DNA of 7,816 nt, taken from contig JAIRQG010000017.1 of assembly GCA_031256615.1 (NCBI GenBank), positions 1-7,816 on the forward strand. The letters are read 5' to 3'. The translations under genes were made by a program, and so were the position numbers. This document shows, one piece after another, positions 1-6,092 of this stretch. The notes under the pieces are model-generated. The model worked only from the letters and a program-made list of their open reading frames with translations. It was not told the DNA's origin and searched no databases. This stretch comes from Candidatus Methanoplasma sp. (GTDB taxonomy: Archaea; Thermoplasmatota; Thermoplasmata; Methanomassiliicoccales; Methanomethylophilaceae). The first letter of the stretch is position 1. Every line of letters starts with the position of its first letter.

Positions 1-1
1 C

Positions 2-1465
2 ACATTCAACATGAGCGGCGATGCAGTGATCAGCGGCAACAATGCGACTCTAGTTGGCGGCGGGGCGTACAATGACTACGGCACATTCACAATGGAAGGC
101 GGCGAAATCAGCGGCAACGATGCGGTCCTGTTTGGCGGCGGGGTGTACAACAACGGCGGCACAATCACAATGAAAGGCGGGGAGATCAGCGGCAACACGG
201 CGGGTATCTGGACCCTTGGCTACGGCGGTGGCATATACAACGAAGATGGGCTCATCAGCATTATCGGCGGGAAGATCAGCGGCAACACGACAACTGGTAC
301 CGGGAACTTTGGCTCCGGCGGCGGCATATATACAACAAATCTTGCCTACCTGACCGTGAATGGTACGGTCTTCTCCGGCAATTCTGCGCCGACCCTGCGA
401 GTAATGAACATCGCGAACGATGCTGACATCAACGGCAATGGTATATCCGACCTGGAGAACTATGAAAATAATATCGTCAATGTGGTATTGGATTCGATTG
501 TTGATGCTAAGCAGAACGCACCTGCTTACAACAACTACGACATCAACTATCCCGGCGATACTTATGTTGTGCAAGTGGACATCAAAGCCGACGGCGCAAG
601 AACGGTCACCGTGACCGACGATGCCGGCACTGTGAATGTAATCATGACCTCATATGGATGGGTCTACGTTCCTTCAACTGTCAGTTCGATAGCTCTTTCG
701 GCTTCCCCGGAAAGCGGGCGTGAATTCGTGCAATTCTTTATTGACGGCGTGCCAGAGAGCAACGATAATCTCGCCGACATTCTGATATCAAAGGGCATGC
801 ATGTCATCGCGGAGTTCAAGTCGCTGCCGGCGGAGCACCTTATCATAGCTGCGGCCGACGATGGTTCCGTGATCGATCCGAACGGGGAAGTGAGCGTGCT
901 TGAAGGAGACAGCAAGACATTCACGTTCTCAGCAAAATCAGGGTATCAGATCGTTGCGGTATACGTAGACAACATCGCGATATTGCCCGAAGATCTGGAA
1001 TCAGGCGAATATACCTTCAGCAATATCACAGCTAATCACACTATCGAGGTCGTCAGCAACAGCATCGGCGGCGGAAACAACGGCAGCGGCGACAGCAACG
1101 GCGGAGAAGATGGTGAGGCCGGCAGCGGCGGCAGCAACGGCGGAAACAACGGCAGCGGCAGTTGGTACGCCCTGAACCTTATCTGCGCAGTACTGGCGTT
1201 ATTCACAGGGATCATCGCTGTCGTAGCCGGAAGGAACAGTTCCGGAAAGGACAGCGGAGAGAAGGGACCCAAGCCGGCTCTGATGCTCAAGGTCATTGCG
1301 CTGACCATCGGACTGATCGCGGTAGCGGTCTTCTTCCTCACGGAACACGGGGATCTGCCGGCTGCGCCTACGCTGCTGATGTTCATCCTGTTCCTTGCGG
1401 CGCTTGTTCTGACAATGGTCAGTTTCAGGTATGATAAGGCTCCGAGGATGATACCGGAGATCTGA
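2..1465 (+). CDS. Adhesin-like surface protein, C-terminal part (5' end outside window)
   Basis: This is the C-terminal portion of a large, probably surface-displayed protein. The frame is open to the left edge, and the residues before the first ATG (position 11) already fit the repeat, so that ATG is internal. Numbering from it, residues 1-126 carry about four imperfect repeats of 26-32 residues, built around GGGxYN and a GGxISGN turn, typical of right-handed parallel beta-helices in adhesins. Two beta-rich domains follow (about 180-275 and 278-350). The second resembles a common bacterial surface repeat with a GDSKTFTF core and an NITANHTIEV end. Residues about 351-384 are a Gly/Ser/Asn linker. 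Three hydrophobic helices (about 385-407, 423-444, 454-474) form the membrane anchor. Adhesin-like proteins of this design are common in gut methanogens, where a role in cell or host contact is assumed. The ligand cannot be read from the sequence. The gene ends in TGA, followed by a stem-loop. Confidence 0.85.
   Translation, partial: TFNMSGDAVISGNNATLVGGGAYNDYGTFTMEGGEISGNDAVLFGGGVYNNGGTITMKGGEISGNTAGIWTLGYGGGIYNEDGLISIIGGKISGNTTTGTGNFGSGGGIYTTNLAYLTVNGTVFSGNSAPTLRVMNIANDADINGNGISDLENYENNIVNVVLDSIVDAKQNAPAYNNYDINYPGDTYVVQVDIKADGARTVTVTDDAGTVNVIMTSYGWVYVPSTVSSIALSASPESGREFVQFFIDGVPESNDNLADILISKGMHVIAEFKSLPAEHLIIAAADDGSVIDPNGEVSVLEGDSKTFTFSAKSGYQIVAVYVDNIAILPEDLESGEYTFSNITANHTIEVVSNSIGGGNNGSGDSNGGEDGEAGSGGSNGGNNGSGSWYALNLICAVLALFTGIIAVVAGRNSSGKDSGEKGPKPALMLKVIALTIGLIAVAVFFLTEHGDLPAAPTLLMFILFLAALVLTMVSFRYDKAPRMIPEI
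14..390 (+). repeat. Tandem beta-helix repeat region inside the adhesin gene
   Basis: Imperfect in-frame repeats of roughly 78-96 bases encode the beta-helix rungs. The ISGN turn recurs at residues 7, 33, 59 and 89, with a diverged FSGN at 121. The GGG-x-Y motif recurs at residues 16-20, 42-46, 72-76 and 103-107. The DNA also repeats, for example ATCAGCGGCAAC-type segments in each unit, so recombination between units is possible. The array probably continues upstream of the window. Confidence 0.8.
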
Positions 1466-1504
1466 TCGAGACAGGAATACAGACAACAATAAACGATTTA
1501 TCAG

Positions 1505-1558
1505 GTGAAGAACAGCGGCCCTTCTGATGAAGAAACCGCTGCTCTTCACACATTTTTT
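1505..1558 (+). terminator. Stem-loop plus T-run after the adhesin gene
   Basis: A 14-base arm (1505-1518) pairs with 1536-1549 with a single A-C mismatch. The 17-base loop can form its own CTTC/GAAG mini-stem (1521-1524 with 1529-1532). Six T residues follow at 1553-1558. It lies 40 bases after the adhesin TGA and is oriented to terminate that transcript. Archaeal termination depends mainly on the T-run, so the hairpin may instead stabilise the 3' end. Confidence 0.65.
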
Positions 1559-1757
1559 CAATGATCCGACCGCATCCGATCAGCGTTTCAGGTCTTCCTA
1601 TCCGTATCTTCCCATCGAACGGACGAATGACGCTGAATTTGGCCTAGCCAGACAAATATCTGCGCTAAGCCAACATATTCGATAAAGATCTCCCGAAAGC
1701 TTTTGGGGACAAATCAGCCGGCAGGCTCGGCGGTCCGGGAAGCTTGTTTAGGAATTT
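1559..1757. other. Convergent intergenic region, no gene seen, two further hairpins
   Basis: This stretch lies between the 3' ends of the adhesin gene and cobO. I find no convincing coding frame, tRNA or mobile-element feature. A long hairpin spans 1635-1680: GAAT/ATTC, then a 10-base arm at 1639-1648 pairing with 1664-1673 with one mismatch, then CAGA/TCTG around loop CAAATA. A loop-free near-palindrome lies at 1692-1707 (CCCGAAAG facing CTTTTGGG, with one G-T wobble). These may be 3'-end structures for cobO, which reads into them from the right, or an RNA element. No function can be assigned from sequence. Confidence 0.5.
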
Positions 1758-2303
1758 TCAGTATTCAATGCCTTTTCTTGCCTTGATCCCCTTATCGAAG
1801 GGATGTTTGATCATTGCCATCTCTGTTACAAGATCCGCATATTCCACTATTTCCTGCGGGGCGCCTCTTCCTGTAAGCACTATCTCGATATTGTCAGGTC
1901 TTCCTTTCAGCATTCCGATGACCTCTTCGGGAGTCAAAAGCTTCCAGCTCATCGAATTGTTTATCTCATCGAGTATCACAAGGTCATATTTGCGGGAATA
2001 TATCTCATCTTTTGCTCTCTGAAGCGTTTCGCGGGATATCCTGATGTCTTCCTCTCTTGGAACTTTTGACACCATATGGTCAAGGCCAAGCGGGAGTATC
2101 GTGAAGTTCGGGACCTTCTCTGCAGCAAGGTGTTCCCCGTAATTCTGGGGGGGTTTGAGGAATTGGATCATAAGGACCTCCAGCCCGCGCCCGGAAGCCC
2201 TGAAGGCAAGACCCAGCGAAGCAGTGGTCTTGCCTTTTCCTGGCCCTGTGTATACCTGCACCAAACCAAGCTTACTTTTTATCTCCGGAGATATGCTACT
2301 CAT
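1758..2303 (-). CDS. cobO: Cob(I)alamin adenosyltransferase, CobO/BtuR family
   Basis: Cytoplasmic enzyme that moves the adenosyl group of ATP to the cobalt of reduced corrinoid, forming the Co-C bond of coenzyme B12, in corrinoid synthesis and salvage. The 181-residue product covers the whole family length. An unusual Walker A loop, GPGKGKTT, lies at residues 20-27. The Walker B-like strand VILDEINNS is at 109-117, with the D112-E113 pair. The C-terminus has the family signature VLTGRGAPQEIVEYADLVTE followed by KHPFDKGIKARKGIEY. The ATG at 2301-2303 gives a normal short N-terminal lead before the P-loop. It is transcribed away from the MFS gene, and no other cobalamin gene is in the window. 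Methanogens depend on corrinoid methyltransferases, so the enzyme is expected. A TATA-like box at 2331-2340 would give an almost leaderless mRNA. Confidence 0.95.
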   Translation of the reverse strand: MSSISPEIKSKLGLVQVYTGPGKGKTTASLGLAFRASGRGLEVLMIQFLKPPQNYGEHLAAEKVPNFTILPLGLDHMVSKVPREEDIRISRETLQRAKDEIYSRKYDLVILDEINNSMSWKLLTPEEVIGMLKGRPDNIEIVLTGRGAPQEIVEYADLVTEMAMIKHPFDKGIKARKGIEY

Positions 2304-2330
2304 ATATATCGAAAATGAATTGTATCCTGA

Positions 2331-2340
2331 GAATTAAAAG
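2331..2340 (-). promoter_or_regulatory. Candidate TATA box for cobO
   Basis: On the minus strand this reads CTTTTAATTC, centred about 32 bases before the cobO ATG. A start site near 2309 would leave a leader of only a few bases. No Shine-Dalgarno sequence precedes the ATG, which fits. The match to the consensus is modest. Confidence 0.4.
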
Positions 2341-2420
2341 CAACCTGTGTCAGGAAGCCTAAGCAGGGCCTTTATGAGCTCACCCCGCGCATTTGGGTTT
2401 ATTCCGAAATGGCAGCATAT

Positions 2421-2433
2421 GTGTTATTAACAC
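2421..2433. promoter_or_regulatory. Perfect palindrome, candidate operator/TATA overlap, before MFS gene
   Basis: GTGTTATTAACAC is a perfect 6+6 palindrome around one central T. It ends 21 bases before the exporter ATG. Its TTATTAA core sits where a TATA box of a nearly leaderless gene would be. A small dimeric repressor bound here would block TBP. Drug-efflux genes are often controlled that way, but no regulator gene is visible in the window. Confidence 0.45.
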
Positions 2434-2458
2434 CCATTACTATGGCGAGGGGTAATGG
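2434..2458. promoter_or_regulatory. Inverted repeat spanning the MFS start codon
   Basis: CCATTAC (2434-2440) and GTAATGG (2452-2458) are perfect inverted copies 11 bases apart. The ATG at 2455-2457 lies inside the right arm. The loop contains GAGGGG, which could be read as a Shine-Dalgarno sequence but stands only 2 bases from the ATG. As DNA this is operator-like; as RNA it could pair and hide the start codon. Confidence 0.45.
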
Positions 2459-3891
2459 AGTCATACCTGAAGAGTCTTCCTACCGAGATGAAAACGCTGC
2501 TCGCAGCATGCTGCATCGGTGCCGCCATCATGCCCCTGATGAGCACGATGATGAATCTGGCACTTATTGATATAGGCGGACAGTTCAGCGTAGGCTCCAA
2601 AGATCTTGCGATGGTCAGTACGATCTTCCTTTTGGGATCGGTCGCTGCGATGGTGCCTCTTGCCAGGATATCGGACATCATCGGCAGGAGAAAGATCTTC
2701 ATAACGGGCCTGGTCATTACCATCGTATCTGCGGTCATAGCGGCCTTCAGCCCTCACTTTTACATCCTGCTTATAATGAGATTCATAATGGGTGCGGGAT
2801 CCGCAGCGGTCGGAGTGACCAGCGTCGCAATACTGACAGAAGTGTTCCCCTTTGAAAGGAGAGGGTGGGCGATCGGGATACAGACGGCATGCATATACGT
2901 CGGCAGCGCTATCGGACCGGCATTCGGAGGATTCATATGCGATCTTCTGGGGTGGAGAGAGATATTCTTCATCATCATACCCTTTGCAGCAATTTCTCTG
3001 CTGCTGATATTAAGGTTCAAGCAGGAATTCATCACATGCGCCGATGCGTGTATGGATTACAAGGGAGCGATCCTGTTCAGCGCAATGATCATGATAACAA
3101 TGTGCGGCATGGTCGGTCTCCCGGATATCTGGAGGGGAGAGATGGAGCTTCAGAACCTCTGGGCTCCTGTGCTGATCGCAATAGGCATGGTACTGCTGTA
3201 CCTTTTCCTGAAGGCGATGAAAGTTGCGAAGTCTCCTGTTCTCGACACAAGCGTGTTCAAATACAAAGTGTTCTCGAGGGCTTGCCTCGCAGCATATCTG
3301 AACTATGCGTCATCCTTCGCCGTATCTTTCTTCATGGCGCTGTATCTTCAGAGCATAGGTGCCCTTTCGCCGATGCAGGCGGGGTTGGTCATCATGATAC
3401 AGCCCGTCATCCAGGTGGTGCTCACGGCAAGATTCGGAAGCAAGTCCGATAAGATCAAAGACAAACGCATACTTCCGACCCTGGGAATGGCGATAACGGG
3501 CATAGGAGTGGCAATGATAATGTTCCTGGGGACAGAGGTCAACTTCTTGTACGTAGGTCTGCTTTTGGCGGTCCTCGGAGTCGGATACGGCGTTTTTGCC
3601 GCACCGAACACAAGTGCGGTGATGTCGTCCGTTCCGCCGAAGAACCGCGGAGCGGCATCGGGGATGATAGCTCTCGTAAGACAGCTGGGAATGATGACGA
3701 GCATGTCGGTCGCGATGTGCAGCATTTCAATAATAATGGGGACGGCAGACAACCTCGGCCCCGCAACATTCGGTTCTTTCGTTACGGTTCTGCACGTTGC
3801 GTTCGGTATATGTTTAGCAATGTGCATAGTAGGCACAATCATCTCTTGGTTCAGAGGGAACAACCCCGAAGGAATATCCGAATACAAATGA
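2455..3891 (+). CDS. MFS multidrug exporter, DHA2 (EmrB/QacA) 14-helix type
   Basis: Cytoplasmic-membrane transporter expected to export small, probably hydrophobic or cationic compounds in exchange for protons. The 478 residues form about 14 hydrophobic helices, the count for the DHA2 family and two more than standard MFS. Helix 1 ends in MNLALIDI, matching the family's NVALP-type motif. The loop after helix 2 carries motif A as LARISDIIGRRK (about residues 69-80). Helix 5 holds motif C, GSAIGPAFGG, the exporter signature. Later loops carry SKSDKIKDKR, a second motif-A-like segment, and PPKNRGAASGM before helix 13. An in-frame TAA at 2428-2430 leaves ATG 2455 as the only reasonable start. 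Substrate cannot be deduced. It stands alone between cobO (divergent) and the CDF gene (75 bases downstream, same strand), and paired inverted repeats upstream suggest ligand-responsive control. Confidence 0.92.
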   Translation: MESYLKSLPTEMKTLLAACCIGAAIMPLMSTMMNLALIDIGGQFSVGSKDLAMVSTIFLLGSVAAMVPLARISDIIGRRKIFITGLVITIVSAVIAAFSPHFYILLIMRFIMGAGSAAVGVTSVAILTEVFPFERRGWAIGIQTACIYVGSAIGPAFGGFICDLLGWREIFFIIIPFAAISLLLILRFKQEFITCADACMDYKGAILFSAMIMITMCGMVGLPDIWRGEMELQNLWAPVLIAIGMVLLYLFLKAMKVAKSPVLDTSVFKYKVFSRACLAAYLNYASSFAVSFFMALYLQSIGALSPMQAGLVIMIQPVIQVVLTARFGSKSDKIKDKRILPTLGMAITGIGVAMIMFLGTEVNFLYVGLLLAVLGVGYGVFAAPNTSAVMSSVPPKNRGAASGMIALVRQLGMMTSMSVAMCSISIIMGTADNLGPATFGSFVTVLHVAFGICLAMCIVGTIISWFRGNNPEGISEYK

Positions 3892-3931
3892 CCCAGCAAT
3901 TTAGTTATTCCTAATTTCGGTATTCTCTAGA

Positions 3932-3942
3932 AAAACGTAAAT
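3932..3942 (+). promoter_or_regulatory. Candidate TATA element for the CDF gene
   Basis: The AAACGTAAATA-type stretch is centred about 30 bases before the ATG at 3967. The intervening bases are A-rich with no Shine-Dalgarno sequence, so a leaderless or near-leaderless transcript separate from the MFS gene is likely. The match is only moderate. Confidence 0.35.
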
Positions 3943-3966
3943 ACCACAAAGACACATAAAAAATCG

Positions 3967-5001
3967 ATGCCGGACACCTCTCAGGAGAACTACAATTTTC
4001 AGAAGATCGTGTTTGTTGTAGGAGCTCTGCTGCTTATAACAAAGTTTGTGGCGTATCTGATAACAAACTCGGTTGCGATCTTCACCGATGCCGTCGAGAG
4101 CATAGTGAATGTTGTTGCCGGAGGGGTCGGTCTGTATGCTCTCTACCTATCCGCAAAACCTGCGGATCAATCGCATCCCTTTGGCCACGGCAGGGTCGAG
4201 CTCATATCTGCATCGGTGGAAGGCTCTATGATAGCGATCGCCGGCGTGATGATCATTTTCGAAGCCGTCGACAACCTGATGAATCCGAAAGAGATATCTT
4301 CGCTTGACATAGGCCTTCTGCTGATCATATTTGCCGCTTTGGTAAACTTCTTCATAGGCACGCTTGCGATCAGGAAAGGCAAAAAGAACCGCTCGTTGGC
4401 CTTGGAAGCAAGCGGAAAGCATCTCAGAACGGACACGTTTTCTTCCGTAGGCATAATAATCGGTCTGTCTCTGGTCTATTTCGGAGACCGTATGGGATAT
4501 GATCTTTACATCCTCGATCCGATGATGGCCCTGTTCTTTGGTGTGTTGATCGTTGTAACCGGAGCAGGCGTGATAAAGAAGGCCATTGACGGGATCATGG
4601 ACAAGGCCGACATGGACATATTGAAGAAAACGGTAGTTTGCCTCAACGACCATAGGTCGGATGACTGGATCGATATTCACAACCTTAGGGTCATAAAATA
4701 CGGAAGCAAGCTCCACATAGAGATGCATGTCACAATGCCCTTTGACATGACGATAGCCGATATGGAAAGGGAGAACCGCCACCTCCACAGGTCCGTGGAA
4801 TCAATGTTCGGAGAGTCTGTCGATGTGATAATGATGCCTGAGCCCTGCAAGGAATTCTCATGCGCCCACTGCAAGAGGGACTGCAGCGTCAGACGCGCAA
4901 AGTTCATTGAAAGCATCAATTGGAACGTCAATCTGCTGGCGCAGGAGCATCAGCACGCATACGGAAACCGCGTGGTCATAAAAGACCTCAGCAAGAAGTG
5001 A
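3967..5001 (+). CDS. Cation diffusion facilitator (CDF) divalent metal exporter
   Basis: Membrane protein of the CDF family, which exports divalent metals (Zn, Fe, Mn, Co, Ni, depending on member) by proton antiport. The 344 residues have an N-terminal six-helix domain to about 205 and a cytoplasmic ferredoxin-like domain to about 293. Helix 2 carries TDAVESIVN (D41, E44, N48) and helix 5 HLRTD (H152, D156). Together these form the transport site; the D/E/N variant occurs in a common archaeal and bacterial subgroup, unlike the two Asp in helix 2 of FieF. The signature HPFGHGRVE is at 70-78. After the soluble domain comes a tail with four cysteines (C294, C299, C302, C306) and a conserved-looking C-terminal stretch, suggesting an extra metal site for sensing or loading. 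Metal specificity is not readable. It has its own promoter candidate and converges with the charged-protein gene. Confidence 0.93.
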   Translation: MPDTSQENYNFQKIVFVVGALLLITKFVAYLITNSVAIFTDAVESIVNVVAGGVGLYALYLSAKPADQSHPFGHGRVELISASVEGSMIAIAGVMIIFEAVDNLMNPKEISSLDIGLLLIIFAALVNFFIGTLAIRKGKKNRSLALEASGKHLRTDTFSSVGIIIGLSLVYFGDRMGYDLYILDPMMALFFGVLIVVTGAGVIKKAIDGIMDKADMDILKKTVVCLNDHRSDDWIDIHNLRVIKYGSKLHIEMHVTMPFDMTIADMERENRHLHRSVESMFGESVDVIMMPEPCKEFSCAHCKRDCSVRRAKFIESINWNVNLLAQEHQHAYGNRVVIKDLSKK

Positions 5002-5006
5002 GCCTC

Positions 5007-5024
5007 CGACCGAGCATACGGTCG
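5007..5024. terminator. Small hairpin between convergent genes
   Basis: CGACCG (5007-5012) and CGGTCG (5019-5024) form a perfect 6-base stem with a 6-base loop, just after the CDF stop and just beyond the stop of the opposite gene. T-rich sequence follows on the plus strand from about 5039, inside the opposing gene. It could serve both transcripts. Confidence 0.45.
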
Positions 5025-5032
5025 TCCTCGTC

Positions 5033-5554
5033 TTATGACTTTTTCTTCGGTTCCGGCACAGGTTCCGCTGAAGGCTTATCGGGCGCTGTCTGGGCATCAG
5101 ATTGAGTCTCGGGTGTGCCGGGAACATCTTCCGGTACTGTTTCGGTTTCTGTCTTGGCCTCAGATGTCTCGCCTTTTTTTGCCTTTTTCTTTCCGCCGCT
5201 GACCCAAGCCTCATCATCGAAATGCTCTTTGTCTGCGTCCACTTTCTCTCTTTTTTCTTCTTGGATCATGGCGCGGAGCTTCTCTTTGTCTTTCTCCTCA
5301 GCTTCTTTTCTCTTTGCGATGGATTCTTTTAATTCTGCCTTAGCGGCGGCACGGTCCTCTTTTGGAAGCGCTTTTATCTCAGTTTTTCGGCTGGATTCAT
5401 ACTTTTTTGCGAGGTATTTATCTGTCTCGATCTTTTTCTGCAAGGCTTCGATCTCGTCTTGTTTCGTCTTCATCATCTTGGCATGTCTGGCTGCCGCTTT
5501 CGGCTGGTATCCTTTCTTGTCATCTTTAGAAATGTCCTTCTTTTTTGACGCCAT
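5033..5554 (-). CDS. Highly charged coiled-coil protein of unknown function
   Basis: I do not recognise this 173-residue protein. It has no signal peptide, no membrane segment and no cysteine, so it is probably a soluble cytoplasmic protein. Residues 1-30 are basic (starting MASKKKD). Residues about 31-115 are rich in Lys, Glu and Ala with long alternating charge runs, as in a coiled coil or long single helix. After a short DDEAWVSGG segment comes a Lys patch, then a disordered Pro/Thr/Glu/Ala tail ending in KKKS. A clear Shine-Dalgarno sequence (GAGGTT, minus strand 5561-5566) stands six bases before the ATG at 5552-5554, which supports both the gene and the start. It has its own promoter candidate, downstream of the desulfoferrodoxin terminator. 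Binding to nucleic acid or ribosomes is possible from composition only. Confidence 0.8.
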   Translation of the reverse strand: MASKKKDISKDDKKGYQPKAAARHAKMMKTKQDEIEALQKKIETDKYLAKKYESSRKTEIKALPKEDRAAAKAELKESIAKRKEAEEKDKEKLRAMIQEEKREKVDADKEHFDDEAWVSGGKKKAKKGETSEAKTETETVPEDVPGTPETQSDAQTAPDKPSAEPVPEPKKKS

Positions 5555-5560
5555 AATCGT

Positions 5561-5566
5561 AACCTC
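5561..5566 (-). promoter_or_regulatory. Ribosome binding site of the charged-protein gene
   Basis: GAGGTT on the minus strand, six bases before the ATG. It stands out because several other genes here appear leaderless. It fixes the start codon and implies a real 5' leader of about 35 bases. Confidence 0.7.
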
Positions 5567-5610
5567 GCTTGCATGTGGTTTTGGTGTGTGCCGGTAATGT
5601 TCATCTGCTG

Positions 5611-5620
5611 ATTTAAAACT
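5611..5620 (-). promoter_or_regulatory. Candidate TATA box of the charged-protein gene
   Basis: AGTTTTAAAT on the minus strand. A start site about 26 bases further, near 5589, leaves a leader of about 35 bases that contains the GAGGTT ribosome binding site. The T-rich tract of the upstream terminator is immediately before it. Confidence 0.45.
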
Positions 5621-5626
5621 AACACA

Positions 5627-5661
5627 GATAAAAATAATGGAAGGCCGTCCCGCGGACGGCC
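5627..5661 (-). terminator. Terminator of desulfoferrodoxin gene
   Basis: A perfect 8-base GC-rich stem (GGCCGTCC at 5643-5650 with GGACGGCC at 5654-5661, loop CGC) is followed on the minus strand by the T-rich tract TTATTTTTATC (5627-5637). It begins 7 bases after the desulfoferrodoxin TGA. This is the strongest terminator-like structure in the window and separates the gene from the downstream charged-protein gene. Confidence 0.8.
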
Positions 5662-5668
5662 GGATGGG

Positions 5669-6070
5669 TCACTGAGACGATGTCCAGTATTTATGCAGGT
5701 TGCAGAGTTCCCAGGCAACAATGTTTTTCGCATCGGTCTTGAAGAATGCTTCCGGCGCGTCCCCCGGCTTGAGATATTTTCTCATGAATACACCGTCCGC
5801 GCAGATCTCAATGAACACTATGTAATGTTCGGGTATCATTGGGTGGGAGATTTCTTTTCCAACCTTGACAAGTACGCCGTTGTTCTTCTTTTCGATATAC
5901 GGAACGTGTTTCTCTGTTGCAAAGTCTGCGGTCTTCGCTTCCAGTTTTGTCATTTTCTGTCCGCAGCATATTGGGACCGGTCCTCCTGCGGAGTAGAGTC
6001 CCTCTACATGGTTGCCGCAGTGCTCGCATACATATATGGCTCTTTTCTCTACATTAGATATATAAATCAC
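5669..6070 (-). CDS. dfx: Desulfoferrodoxin (two-iron superoxide reductase)
   Basis: Cytoplasmic non-heme iron enzyme that reduces superoxide to hydrogen peroxide without making oxygen, a standard defence of anaerobes, usually fed by rubredoxin. The 133 residues include both metal centres. The N-terminal desulforedoxin domain has C15, C18, C35 and C36 for the FeCys4 centre I. The catalytic centre II has H55, H76, H82, C123 and H126, with the E53-K54 pair next to H55 that assists catalysis. The ISHPM and CNLHKYW segments are diagnostic, and the length is normal. The only usable start is GTG at 6068-6070. A TATA-like box at 6093-6101 lies about 27 bases before it and there is no Shine-Dalgarno sequence, so the mRNA is probably leaderless on GTG. 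No rubredoxin gene is in the window. An iron-sulfur flavoprotein nearby may share the oxygen-protection role. Confidence 0.95.
   Translation of the reverse strand: MIYISNVEKRAIYVCEHCGNHVEGLYSAGGPVPICCGQKMTKLEAKTADFATEKHVPYIEKKNNGVLVKVGKEISHPMIPEHYIVFIEICADGVFMRKYLKPGDAPEAFFKTDAKNIVAWELCNLHKYWTSSQ
6059..6066 (+). promoter_or_regulatory. TATA box of the HisA-like gene, inside dfx codons 2-4
   Basis: TATATAAA, a near-consensus archaeal TATA box, is centred 25-26 bases before position 6088. It overlaps the first codons of the divergent dfx gene. A transcript from here would start near 6088, upstream of the GTG (6133) and ATG (6154) candidates. Confidence 0.5.
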
Positions 6071-6092
6071 CGGTTCTAAATCTATTTTTGAA

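Larger units (their letters stand above)
2304..2454. other. Divergent intergenic region between cobO and the MFS exporter
   Basis: These 151 bases separate two genes pointing away from each other and must hold both promoters. The cobO side has a TATA-like box. The MFS side has two inverted repeats close to and across the start codon, listed separately. I see no RNA gene or short coding frame in the middle part. Confidence 0.55.

Noticed and set aside
11..13. ATG near the left edge as the true start of the adhesin
   Set aside because: The frame is open to the edge and the residues before the ATG continue the repeat; there is no signal peptide after it.
14..390. Regular repeats that might be read as a CRISPR array
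   Set aside because: The repeats are in frame, degenerate, and have no unique spacers of constant size; they encode protein rungs.
50..574. Open frame of 174 codons on the minus strand
   Set aside because: It is antisense to the beta-helix repeats; its long open length follows from the repetitive, Gly-rich composition of the real gene.
1559..1757. tRNA gene in the convergent intergenic region
   Set aside because: There is no TTCGA-type T-loop with matching acceptor arm and no anticodon arm at the right distance from the stems seen.
2303..2312. TATATAT sequence at the cobO start as its TATA box
   Set aside because: It touches the ATG itself, so transcription would begin inside the gene. The box at 2331-2340 fits the spacing better.
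2304..2454. Cobalamin riboswitch upstream of cobO
   Set aside because: I find no B12-box-like conserved segment or multi-stem layout, and the likely transcript start leaves only a few bases of leader.
2865..3452. Open frame of 195 codons on the plus strand
   Set aside because: It is out of frame inside the MFS gene; the product is rich in Arg, His and Cys with no motif or membrane segment.
4147..4788. Open frame of 213 codons on the minus strand
   Set aside because: It lies opposite the CDF gene, has no recognisable domain, and the CDF frame on the other strand has clear motifs. It is an antisense shadow.
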